Shown here: positions 26,089 to 33,917 of the stretch, one piece after another | How the letters are laid out: the number at the start of each line of letters is the position of its first letter | Position numbering within the stretch: position 1 is the stretch's first letter | From: Kineosphaera limosa NBRC 100340 | GTDB taxonomy: Bacteria; Actinomycetota; Actinomycetes; Actinomycetales; Dermatophilaceae | Direction: 5' to 3' | DNA: 64,000 nucleotides | Assembly (NCBI RefSeq): GCF_000298215.1 | Contig: NZ_BAHD01000015.1 | Span: 1-64,000, forward strand | The notes under the pieces: model-generated | What the model saw: only the letters and a program-made list of their open reading frames with translations | What the model was told of the DNA's origin: nothing | Database searches by the model: none | Program-made: the position numbers and the translations under genes

Positions 26089-27005
26089 CGGGAGCCTCCG
26101 GAGGTGAGGGCGACGACGGCGTCGTCGAGGGCCTCGGCGGCAATCTCGACGTCGCAGGCGTTGGTGTGGGCGAACAGGTGCCGGGCCAGGGCGTCGGAGT
26201 CGGTGGTGCGGATGTCGAGCGTGCGGCCCAGGCGGGTCAGCTCCAGCACCCCGGGCAGCGCACGCAGGGCCTCGTCGACCTCGGGCCCCACCTCGGCCCG
26301 GACTCGCCGCGCCAAGGCGGTGGCCTTGATGCCGGCGGGAGTGTCGTCGGCGACGATCCGTCCGCCGCTCATGAGCACGATGCGGTCGGCCATCTCGTCG
26401 GCTTCCGCCAGGTAGTGAGTGGCAAAGAGCACTGTGCGGTCTGGGCGGCGGGCCAGATCGTCGCGGATCGCGGCCCAGAACGCGCGGCGGCCGCTGACGT
26501 CCATGCCGGCGGTGGGCTCGTCGAGCACGAGCAGGTCGGGATCGGGCAGCAGCGCGAGCGCGAACCGCAGCCGCTGCTGCTGTCCGCCGGAACACTTGAC
26601 GACCCGGCGACGCAGGATGCCGTCGACCCCGGCCCGCCGCGCGACCTCCGGTACGTCGGGCAGGCGGCCGTGCAGGTCGGCGACGAGTTCGAGGGTCTCG
26701 CCGACGGTCAGCCGCGGCAGCAGCCCACCGGTCTGCATGACCGCGGCGACGCGGCCGCGTTCGACGGCGCGCACGGGCTCGTCACCGAACAGCCCGGCGC
26801 TGCCGCTGCTGGGCGCGATCAACCCGAGCAGCAGGTCGATCGTCGTCGTCTTGCCGGCGCCGTTGGGGCCCAGGAGCGCGACGACCTCCCCGGGCTGGAT
26901 CGTCAGGTCGACGCCGTCGACGGCGCGCACGCGCTCGGACGTGCCCCCGCGGCGGCCGAAGTCCCGCGTGAGATCGGTGAGCTGGATGGCGGGCTGGTTT
27001 GTCAT
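26085..27005 (-). CDS. ABC transporter ATP-binding protein (drug/lipid exporter type)
   Basis: A 306-residue ATPase from ATG 27005 (MTNQPAIQLTDL). Walker A is GPNGAGKTTTIDLLLG, the signature is CSGGQQQRL, Walker B is LLVLDEPTAGMD, and the switch His is in LFATHYLAEAD. A C-terminal region of about 90 residues follows, as in DrrA/NodI-type exporters. It is the first gene of a likely four-gene unit with the permease, kinase and response regulator. Confidence 0.92.
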   Translation of the reverse strand: MTNQPAIQLTDLTRDFGRRGGTSERVRAVDGVDLTIQPGEVVALLGPNGAGKTTTIDLLLGLIAPSSGSAGLFGDEPVRAVERGRVAAVMQTGGLLPRLTVGETLELVADLHGRLPDVPEVARRAGVDGILRRRVVKCSGGQQQRLRFALALLPDPDLLVLDEPTAGMDVSGRRAFWAAIRDDLARRPDRTVLFATHYLAEADEMADRIVLMSGGRIVADDTPAGIKATALARRVRAEVGPEVDEALRALPGVLELTRLGRTLDIRTTDSDALARHLFAHTNACDVEIAAEALDDAVVALTSGGSR

Positions 27006-27111
27006 GCCCTCAGGGTGGTCCAGCGGCGCCCAGCGCACCTGGGCCGCCGATCACGTCCGCGGCATGACGTCTGTCAGGGGTCCTGCGGCGGTGCCTTCGC
27101 CCGCCTGGCTA

Positions 27112-27603
27112 TTAGCCACGCCTCCACCACCGACGGCGCCGCGAACGCACAGGAGGCTGTGCTGCCGCGGGGTCGGGCACGTCGCCCGAGCGGTCGGTGG
27201 CGTTCGCGACCGCCAGCGCCGCCCGCAACTCGCGCCACCGACGCACCATGTCATCGACGTCGATGCGGGGTGCGACCGGCGGCATCGCCCGCCCCAGCGT
27301 CGGGCGGCGACGATCCTGCACGACGCGCAGGTTGTAGTCGCGCAAGATCTCCCGCACGGACGCCTCATCGGGCACGTCGGCCAGCGACTGCGGGTACCCG
27401 GCCGCCTCGGCGCGCAGCTGCAGCACCGGCGGCATCGTGGCCGACGCGTCGAGGCCCTCGCGCTCCAGGTACCGCTTGACCCACCAGTCGGGATCGTCGG
27501 GGTTGCCCAGGTCCAGGGGCTTGCCCGACCCCGCGAGCCCGCTGAACTCGCCCCGCTCGGTCGCCTCCCGGATCTGCCGCTCCACCCAACTCTCGTACCG
27601 CAT
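27112..27603 (-). CDS. DUF1992 (DnaJ-C28-like) protein
   Basis: A 163-residue protein from ATG 27603. The DUF1992 domain is obvious: YESWVERQIREATERGEFSGLAGSGKPLDL at residues 3-32, then a PDDPDWWVKRYLEREGL stretch and LRDYNLRVVQDRRRP. The domain also occurs in DNAJC28 proteins; its role in bacteria is not established. The C-terminal 25 residues are basic (RSRRRRWWRR). It is divergent from the MFS gene at 27733. Confidence 0.88.
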   Translation of the reverse strand: MRYESWVERQIREATERGEFSGLAGSGKPLDLGNPDDPDWWVKRYLEREGLDASATMPPVLQLRAEAAGYPQSLADVPDEASVREILRDYNLRVVQDRRRPTLGRAMPPVAPRIDVDDMVRRWRELRAALAVANATDRSGDVPDPAAAQPPVRSRRRRWWRRG

Positions 27604-27732
27604 CGCTCCATGGTGCCTGGTGCAGACGATAGGGGGCCCGCTGTGCGGTACTGCCCTACAGTGGCGCAGGTCCGCGTCGCCTTGGGCGCCGCAGGCGAAC
27701 GTCGCCAAGGCGAACACGAACAGGGGAGAGCG

Positions 27733-28923
27733 ATGTCGAGGCAGCAGGCGGCGAGCGCGGGCCTGTTGGCGGTCGGCGTGTTCGCCGTCTCCCTGTTGCT
27801 ACGGGCCCCGATCACCGCGCTGCCGCCGTCGCTGGAGATCATCAGCGCCGACCTCGGCCTGAGCAGCACCGCCGCCGGCGCCACGACCTCCCTGCCGCTC
27901 GTCTGCTTTGGCGTGTTCGCGTTCCTGGCGCCCTTTCTCATCCTGCGCCTCGGGCTCGAGCGGACGATGCTCCTGCTGCTCCTCCCGTTGCTGCTGGGGA
28001 TCGTCGTGCGCAGCGCCGGTGGGGTGGGGGCGCTGTACGTGGGGGCGGTGCTCGTCGGCGTCGGGATCGCCATCGGCAACGTGCTGTTGCCGGCCTTCAT
28101 CCGCGCCCGGTTCGCCGACCGACTCGCGCTGATGATGGGCACGTACGTCGCGGTGCTGCAGATCAGCGGTGCCGTGGGCTCCGCGGTGACGGCGCCGCTG
28201 GAGGACGGTCTGGGCTGGGGCTGGCGGCCCGCGCTGGCGGTGTGGGCGCTGCCCGTCGCGCTGCTCATCCCGCTGTGGATCGTCATCGCCCGGCGCCGCA
28301 CCCCGCCGACCGCGACCCGCGCGCCCAGCGGCCTGGGTTACGTCATGCGTCGCCGGCTCACGTGGGCCATCACGCTGTTCATGGCCGTGCAGGCCGCGGC
28401 GTTCTACACGATGCTCACGTGGATCCCGGCGCATCTGACCGCGCAGGGCGTCTCCCCGGTGACCGCCGGCGTCGTGCTGGGCCTGTTCAGCATCCTGGGG
28501 CTGCCTGGCGCCTTTCTCGCCCCGCGCTTGGCCACCGGGCCGCGCGCTCGCCTCTTCATCGTGTCCGCGTACTCGCTGCAGGCCGTGGCGATGATCGGAT
28601 TCAGTGTGGGCCCCGGGCCGGCCATCGCGGCGGCCGTGGTCGCCGGGGTGAGCCAGGGCGCGGGCTTCTCCATCGCGCTGACCTTCATCGCCGACCAACC
28701 CGACCCGCACGATGTGCCGGCGATCTCCGCGCTCGCCCAGGGGGTCGGCTACCTGGCCGCCGCCGTGGGGCCGGTGGCGATCGGCGCCCTGCACGAGCTG
28801 ACCGGATCGTGGTTCTGGCCGGACCTGGTCATCACCGCCACCGTGCTCTTCGTGGCCGTGCTCGGCGGGGCCATCGGGTCGCGGCTCGCGCAGGCGCACG
28901 ACCTGCGCCGACTGGCTTCTTGA
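27733..28923 (+). CDS. MFS transporter (CynX/NimT-like)
   Basis: A 396-residue major facilitator with 12 predicted helices. ATG 27733 follows GGGGAGAG. The N-terminal LLLRAPITALPPSLEIISADLGLSSTAAGATTSLPL and the LPGAFLAPRLATGP segment near residue 262 match the CynX/NimT/YeaN branch (cyanate and nitroimidazole group), although the substrate cannot be deduced. It has no operon partner; a hairpin follows at 28949. Confidence 0.88.
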   Translation: MSRQQAASAGLLAVGVFAVSLLLRAPITALPPSLEIISADLGLSSTAAGATTSLPLVCFGVFAFLAPFLILRLGLERTMLLLLLPLLLGIVVRSAGGVGALYVGAVLVGVGIAIGNVLLPAFIRARFADRLALMMGTYVAVLQISGAVGSAVTAPLEDGLGWGWRPALAVWALPVALLIPLWIVIARRRTPPTATRAPSGLGYVMRRRLTWAITLFMAVQAAAFYTMLTWIPAHLTAQGVSPVTAGVVLGLFSILGLPGAFLAPRLATGPRARLFIVSAYSLQAVAMIGFSVGPGPAIAAAVVAGVSQGAGFSIALTFIADQPDPHDVPAISALAQGVGYLAAAVGPVAIGALHELTGSWFWPDLVITATVLFVAVLGGAIGSRLAQAHDLRRLAS

Positions 28924-28948
28924 GGGCCGTTCTGGGGCCTCGACGCGC

Positions 28949-28982
28949 CGAGGGCGGCCGCGCTGATCGCGTGCCGCCCTCG
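28949..28982 (+). terminator. Terminator hairpin after the MFS gene
   Basis: CGAGGGCGGC (28949-28958) pairs with GCCGCCCTCG (28973-28982) over a 14-base loop. It lies in the 303-base gap 28924-29226, which holds no gene. The same gap has an AGGTCA (29149-29154)/TGACCT (29167-29172) inverted pair shortly before the regulator gene, possibly its operator. Confidence 0.65.
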
Positions 28983-29226
28983 TGTCGACCGCTGCCCGGG
29001 GAACCGGATGGGTCGAGCCTCCCCCGGGGAGGTCTGGTCCCTGTGGGCTCGTGGCCGCACAGGGCAAATCTTAAGGTCCGATCGGTGTCAGCACCCATTT
29101 TGCCCGAAGAAGCTGTGGTGCCTAGCCCCCAAGTCCCGGCGACCTCGCAGGTCAGCGGCCTGAAAATGACCTGATAACGAGTGTCGTACATTGCCCACCG
29201 CATCGACCACAGATAAGTTTGCAAAC

Positions 29227-29913
29227 ATGGCCCCGATAGCGAAGTCCCCCGACAAGAGCCCTGGTCAGGGCAGACTGCGTCGCCGAGTCCCGGCGCCCGA
29301 TCGACTGCGCGGTCTGGCGCACCCGGTGCGCGTGCGCGTCCTCTCCGCATTGCGGACCGCCGGTCCCTCCACCGCCACCGCCCTGGCGAACCGCCTCGGG
29401 TTGAACTCCGGGGCCACGAGCTACCACCTGCGTCAGCTTGCCGCGTACGGCTTCATCGAAGAGGCCAACGATCTGGGCAACCGTCGCGACCGGTTCTGGA
29501 AGGTGCCTGAGGGCACGACCGTCCCGAGTGCGCTGCCGACGACCGGCAAGGCGCCGAAGGCCTCCATCGGTGACGTCGACGCCCGAGCGGCGTTCTTGCA
29601 GGCCCGGCTCGTCGAGCACCACGACGCCGCGCAGGCCGCCGTCGAAGGCCACCCCGAGCTCGATGAGGGCTGGAGCGCCGCGAGCGACATGACGACCCAC
29701 ATCGTCACGCTCGACCACACGCGGGCCGCCAAGCTCATGCACGACATCAGCGCCCTCATCGAGGCGGCGCAGGCGCAGTCCGGCAGCACCAACGGTTCGA
29801 ACGGCAACGGTTCGAACGGCAACGGCTCGAACGGCAACGGCTCCGAGTCGGCTGCGCGTCCGTTCGTCGTGCAGGTCCAGGGCTTCCTAGCGCCGGCTCA
29901 GCCGGAGGGGTAG
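29227..29913 (+). CDS. ArsR-like winged-helix regulator
   Basis: A 228-residue protein from ATG 29227 (a TTG 12 codons upstream is also open). The HTH_20/ArsR-like winged helix covers residues 25-95 (DRLRGLAHPVRVRVLSALRTAGPSTATALANRLGLNSGATSYHLRQLAAYGFIEE, then RDRFWKVPEG). A helical effector/dimerisation region follows. Residues about 188-206 are a low-complexity Asn-Gly-Ser linker encoded by 15-bp tandem repeats, then a short C-terminal segment. No target is evident; the Leu/Val dehydrogenase homologue lies convergent downstream. Confidence 0.85.
   Translation: MAPIAKSPDKSPGQGRLRRRVPAPDRLRGLAHPVRVRVLSALRTAGPSTATALANRLGLNSGATSYHLRQLAAYGFIEEANDLGNRRDRFWKVPEGTTVPSALPTTGKAPKASIGDVDARAAFLQARLVEHHDAAQAAVEGHPELDEGWSAASDMTTHIVTLDHTRAAKLMHDISALIEAAQAQSGSTNGSNGNGSNGNGSNGNGSESAARPFVVQVQGFLAPAQPEG
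29791..29842 (+). repeat. 15-bp tandem repeat inside regulator gene
   Basis: AACGGTTCGAACGGC is repeated three times (29791, 29806, 29821; the third has one change) plus a partial copy, encoding (NGSNG)n. The repeat number could vary by slippage without breaking the frame. Confidence 0.85.
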
Positions 29914-29926
29914 GCCGTTACGCCGG

Positions 29927-30973
29927 CTAGATGTCGCGCGCGTGGCTGAGGCGCTCGTGGGCGCGGTCGACGGCGACCCGCCAGGGCGTCTGCCCGGTTT
30001 CGGTGGCCCGCGCGAGCAGCTCACCGACGCGCGTGCCGATGCGGTCGACATCCTCGGCCAGCCGCTCGGTGTCCCAGCCCATGGCGCGGGCGTGCTCGTG
30101 AATGACGCCGCCGGCGTTGGCGACGAAGTCGGGTACGAGGCTCACTCCGGCTGCCGCGATGGCTTCGGCGGCGGCGTCGTCGGCCAGGATGTCGTTGGCG
30201 GAGCCGGCGATGAGCCGGCACTGCAGCCGGTCGGCGGAATCGACCCGCAGCACCTGGGCCACGGCGCACGGCACGAAGACGTCGCACTGCGCATAGGGCG
30301 CGTCGGCCGGGTCGATGACGAGGCCGCCGACGCGGTCCGCCAGCCGTCTCGCGCGGTCGTGGTCGACGTCGCCGACGAGCACCCGGGCCCCGTCGTCGGC
30401 GAGTAGGCGCGCGAGTGCCGCGCCCACGTGCCCGGCGCCCTGCAGCGCCACCCGCATGCCGACGAGGTCTGCGCTGCCCCACGCGTGCCCCGCGCCCGCT
30501 CGGATCGCCGCGTGCACGCCACGTGCGATCCACGGATACGGGTCCTCGCCCACGCTGTACACGCGCGCGCCGGCGCTCTGCATGCAACGCATGTCGGCCT
30601 GGGTCGTGCCCATGTCGACGCCGGGGATGAAGTGTCCACCGAGTTGCCGGACCACCTGGGCGAATTTCTCGAAGACCCGCTGCCGGCCGACGCCGGCGAG
30701 TTCGCTGCGCGCGCTGTGCTCCAGGATCACGGCCTGCGCCCCGCCGTAGGGTAGATCGGCGAGGGCGTGTTTGCGGGTCATCGTGGCGGCCAGGCGTTGT
30801 GCCTCGACGATGGCGTCCAGCGCGCTGGGGTACGGGGCCAGGCGCACGCCGCCGAACCCTGGCCCTAGGGTCGTGTCGTCGATGGCAATGACAGCACGCA
30901 ATCCTGTGTCGTCATCGGAGCAGGTGAGCACCTGCTCGCTCACCCACGGGTTCAGTGCCGTTCCCTCGACCAT
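29927..30973 (-). CDS. Glu/Leu/Phe/Val dehydrogenase family protein with altered active site
   Basis: A 348-residue homologue of leucine/valine dehydrogenase. ATG 30973 has a strong GAGGAGG ribosome-binding site. The substrate-domain motif MTRKHALADLPYGGAQAVI (residues about 65-83) aligns with the leucine dehydrogenase segment containing both catalytic lysines; the first Lys is kept but the second (the K of GGGK) is Gln here. The NAD domain is intact (ALQGAGHVGAALARLLADDGARVLVGDVD) and VPDFVANAGGVI is present. Oxidative deamination as in leucine dehydrogenase is therefore uncertain. It is convergent with the ArsR-like gene. Confidence 0.85.
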   Translation of the reverse strand: MVEGTALNPWVSEQVLTCSDDDTGLRAVIAIDDTTLGPGFGGVRLAPYPSALDAIVEAQRLAATMTRKHALADLPYGGAQAVILEHSARSELAGVGRQRVFEKFAQVVRQLGGHFIPGVDMGTTQADMRCMQSAGARVYSVGEDPYPWIARGVHAAIRAGAGHAWGSADLVGMRVALQGAGHVGAALARLLADDGARVLVGDVDHDRARRLADRVGGLVIDPADAPYAQCDVFVPCAVAQVLRVDSADRLQCRLIAGSANDILADDAAAEAIAAAGVSLVPDFVANAGGVIHEHARAMGWDTERLAEDVDRIGTRVGELLARATETGQTPWRVAVDRAHERLSHARDI

Positions 30974-31155
30974 GACGACCTCCTCGACCTCTGGGGCCAT
31001 CATGGACCGAAGTGCGCCCGTGGGTGCCGGTGATGTGTACGCATCCTGCCCGCTGCGCAAGGGGTTGCCCTGTTCGGGTGCTTGGTCGCACGCCCGTGAG
31101 CCGCCGCGCTGGTCGGCCCCGGTCATTCGACGCTGGACGACCCCGATCACGCGAC

Positions 31156-32688
31156 TCAGCCGCGGTGCACGACCCGGCCCGCGACGATGGTCAGCACCGG
31201 CCGAGTGCAGCGCAGCCGGGCGGCGGCGGCCTGCGAGGGCTCGCCCGTTGGTCCGCGCGGGTCGGCCTCCAGCACGATGAGGTCGCCGGGGTGCCCCGGC
31301 GCGACCGTGCCCCATCCGTCGGTGCTGGCTGCGAGCGCTTGCGCCGCGGTGAGGGCCTGTTCGGGGTGCCAGGGCTCGCGCTCGTCGGCGCTGCGGTGCA
31401 CGGCGGCGGCCATGGCCAGCCACGGATCCGCGGGGGCGACGGGAGCATCCGATCCCAGCCGCACGTCGACTCCGGCGGACAGCAAGGCGCGCAGGGCGAA
31501 GGACCGAGCGGCGCCGCCGGGCCAGGTGGCCTCGGTGGGGTCGCGATCGTCGAGCAGGTGCGCGGGTTGCACGCTGGCGCGCACCCCGAGCTGGGCCATG
31601 CGGGGGACGTCGGGCCAGCGCACGAGCTGGGCGTGTTCGATGCTGCCGCGGGCGCCGGTTCGGGCGAAGACGTCGAGGGCCTGCGACACGGCGGCGTCCC
31701 CGATGGCGTGCAGGGCGACCTCCAGCGCGCCTGCCCGCGCCGCGTCGGCCAGTTCGAGCAACTCCTCGACGGGGTAGTTGCGGGTGCCGTGTGGGTCGAC
31801 CATGCCGCCCGCCTCGGGATACGGCTCGCAACACCAGGCGGTGCGAGTGTTCAGCGATCCGTCGCTGATGATCTTCAGCGGCCCCATCGTGACCAGCGGG
31901 CCGGCGACGACATCACCGCTGCGCACCTGTGCCGTCAACGCGCTGGCCAGAGCCTCGGGGTAGACGCTGGCACGCACCCGCAGGGTGTCGACACCGGCCG
32001 CCACGCGGGCGGGCCAGTCGCGGTATGCGGCGGCGTGTTCCATGTCGACGACGCCGACGACCCCCAGGGCGTTCAGGTCGGTGACGAGCTCGGCCAGCCC
32101 TCGCTCGGCCACCTCTCGCGCCCCGGGCAGGTCCCGCAGCCGCGCCATGACGGCGAACCACTCGCTCTCCTGCATCGGCCCGTCGCGGTCCGGCAAGCCG
32201 AGCAGGCGCAGGGCGGCCGTGTTGAGCCAGCCGTTGTGACAGTCTCCGCTGATCGCCACGACAGGGTGGGTGCCCGATACGGCATCGAGTTCGGCAACGC
32301 TGCCCAACCGCGACCAGTTTCCCCGGCGGTAGCCGGACGCGGTGACGATGCCGTTCGGGTCGTCCATGGTCATGCTGTGCGCCCCGATGAGGCCGCACAC
32401 CGCCTCCGGCCCGTCGGCGGCGCTGAGGTCGAGGCGCTCGCGGTCGGCGCCCGCCTGCAAAGCGTGGACGTGTTGATCCCACAAGCCGGGCATCGCCCAG
32501 GCGCCGCGGCCGTCGACGACCGGTTCGCCGACAGGCCGCAATCCGTTCCCCACCTGGGTCACGACACCGTCGACGATCCGCACGTCGACCGGCTCGGCAG
32601 CCGTCGGGCCGGGGCTGCCCGGCTGGTCTTTGGCCAGCGGAACCAGCCGCACGGTGGTCAGGAGGAGCGAGGGCAGCGAGGGGACCAT
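31156..32688 (-). CDS. YtcJ-like metal-dependent amidohydrolase
   Basis: A 510-residue member of the amidohydrolase_3 (YtcJ) group. The metal motif is GLWDQHVHAL near residue 70, then NGWLNTAALRLLGL (the DxHxxxxNSxAL-type block), ISDGSLNTRTAW near 270, EVALHAIGDAAVSQALD near 320 and GSDAPVAPADPW near 415. Such enzymes hydrolyse amide or carbamate bonds with broad or unknown substrates. ATG 32688 sits 4 bases after GGAGGG, a tight spacing; an upstream in-frame TTG is possible. It is downstream of the AEC transporter on the same strand. Confidence 0.88.
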   Translation of the reverse strand: MVPSLPSLLLTTVRLVPLAKDQPGSPGPTAAEPVDVRIVDGVVTQVGNGLRPVGEPVVDGRGAWAMPGLWDQHVHALQAGADRERLDLSAADGPEAVCGLIGAHSMTMDDPNGIVTASGYRRGNWSRLGSVAELDAVSGTHPVVAISGDCHNGWLNTAALRLLGLPDRDGPMQESEWFAVMARLRDLPGAREVAERGLAELVTDLNALGVVGVVDMEHAAAYRDWPARVAAGVDTLRVRASVYPEALASALTAQVRSGDVVAGPLVTMGPLKIISDGSLNTRTAWCCEPYPEAGGMVDPHGTRNYPVEELLELADAARAGALEVALHAIGDAAVSQALDVFARTGARGSIEHAQLVRWPDVPRMAQLGVRASVQPAHLLDDRDPTEATWPGGAARSFALRALLSAGVDVRLGSDAPVAPADPWLAMAAAVHRSADEREPWHPEQALTAAQALAASTDGWGTVAPGHPGDLIVLEADPRGPTGEPSQAAAARLRCTRPVLTIVAGRVVHRG

Positions 32689-32816
32689 GCCCTCCAATAT
32701 CGGGCACGCCAGCGAAGGGGGCCTCCCGGCCACCGGTTCTGCAGCTGAACAGCTCCCTCTTGCTGCTGTGTACCGTCTGCACCGTACGCGCGGGGCTTTC
32801 GCGCTGGCCACCAACG

Positions 32817-33734
32817 TCAGGAGAGCAGCAGCACGGCCAACAGGATGACCGGAACGGACCCGAGGGTGGTCAAGAGGATGGTGTCGCGAGCCAGGCCGGT
32901 GGCGACGTCGTAGCGGGTGGCGTGCACGAAGATGTTCTGTGCGGTGGGCAGCGCGGCGGTGACGACGATCGCCAGCAGCGGCACCCCCTGCGCCCCGAGC
33001 AGACCGGCGGCGATGGCCCAGGCGACGACGGGCTGAACGACGAGCTTGAGCGTGCACGTGGCCCAGAGCTTGGCGCCGATGCCGGCGCCCAGGCCCGGTC
33101 CGAGGCGCAGGGCGATGCCGTAGCCCAGCAGCATGGCAGGGACGGCCAGTTCGGCGAGCAGTTCGACGGGCGCGTGGATCATCGTGGGTAGCCGCAGGCC
33201 GGTGAGCGCCATGAGCAGCCCGATGAGGGAGCCGATGGTCAGGGGGTTGGTCGTCGCCGTGACCAGCACCCGCCGCACCCCGCCGCCGCCGCGCGTGTGC
33301 CGGTCGAGCACGACCATGGCCAGCGGCTGAATGACGATGAGCTGCATGAGCAGGGTGGGGGCCACCAGCGCCGCGTCGCCCAGGGCGTAGGCCGCGATGG
33401 GAATGCCGAGGTTGCCGGCGTTGACGTAGGCGCTGGACAGGGCCCCGATCGTGGTCTCACCGGCGTCGGACTTGAACAGCAGCCGTGCCAGCAGGATCCA
33501 TCCGCCGCCGGCCACGACGACCGAGCCGGCGCTGGCAATGAGGTTGGCCGACAGCATCTTCGCGACGTCTGCCTCCGAGATCGTCAGTGCCATGAGGCAC
33601 GGGCTGCCGACGAAGAACGCCAGCCGCGACAGCACCTGCTGCGCGCGCAGATCGAACAGCCCGAGGTGCGCCACGAGTATCCCGACGCCGATGACTACGC
33701 CGATGGTCACGAATCCGGTGAGGGCACCGAGCAC
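32817..33734 (-). CDS. AEC-family (auxin efflux carrier-like) transporter
   Basis: A 305-residue membrane protein with ten hydrophobic segments, starting with GTG at 33734. Family blocks are LSRLAFFVGSPCLMALTISEAD near 36-57, SAYVNAGNLGIPIAAYALG near 100 and TAALPTAQNIFVHATRYDV near 262. Bacterial members export or import small carboxylates such as malate; the substrate here is unknown. Hairpin B lies between it and formamidase upstream. Confidence 0.9.
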   Translation of the reverse strand: MLGALTGFVTIGVVIGVGILVAHLGLFDLRAQQVLSRLAFFVGSPCLMALTISEADVAKMLSANLIASAGSVVVAGGGWILLARLLFKSDAGETTIGALSSAYVNAGNLGIPIAAYALGDAALVAPTLLMQLIVIQPLAMVVLDRHTRGGGGVRRVLVTATTNPLTIGSLIGLLMALTGLRLPTMIHAPVELLAELAVPAMLLGYGIALRLGPGLGAGIGAKLWATCTLKLVVQPVVAWAIAAGLLGAQGVPLLAIVVTAALPTAQNIFVHATRYDVATGLARDTILLTTLGSVPVILLAVLLLS

Positions 33735-33800
33735 GCGCAGAGACTAGCTCACATTGCCAAAGAAGATGTCGAGCTGACTCACTCGGCCCTCCCCGCCGAA

Positions 33801-33850
33801 TTAGAGTGTTCGCTTTTGCACCGTCAGGGGTGCAAAAGCGAACACTCTAA
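33801..33850. repeat. Long perfect hairpin, family 1 copy B
   Basis: Two exact 22-base arms (33801-33822, 33829-33850) with a 6-base loop GTCAGG. The pairing extends outward (CCGCCGAAT against ATCCGGCG) with one mismatch. The inner arm GGTGCAAAAGCGAAC matches copy A at 23155 and the half-copy at 58319. It sits after formamidase and before the AEC gene, where it could end formamidase transcription. Confidence 0.85.
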
Positions 33851-33917
33851 TCCGGCGTCGGCGCTCCGCGCGCGTCTTCCCGGCGCCCCAGGAGTCCGGC
33901 ATCCTGCCCAAAACGCC

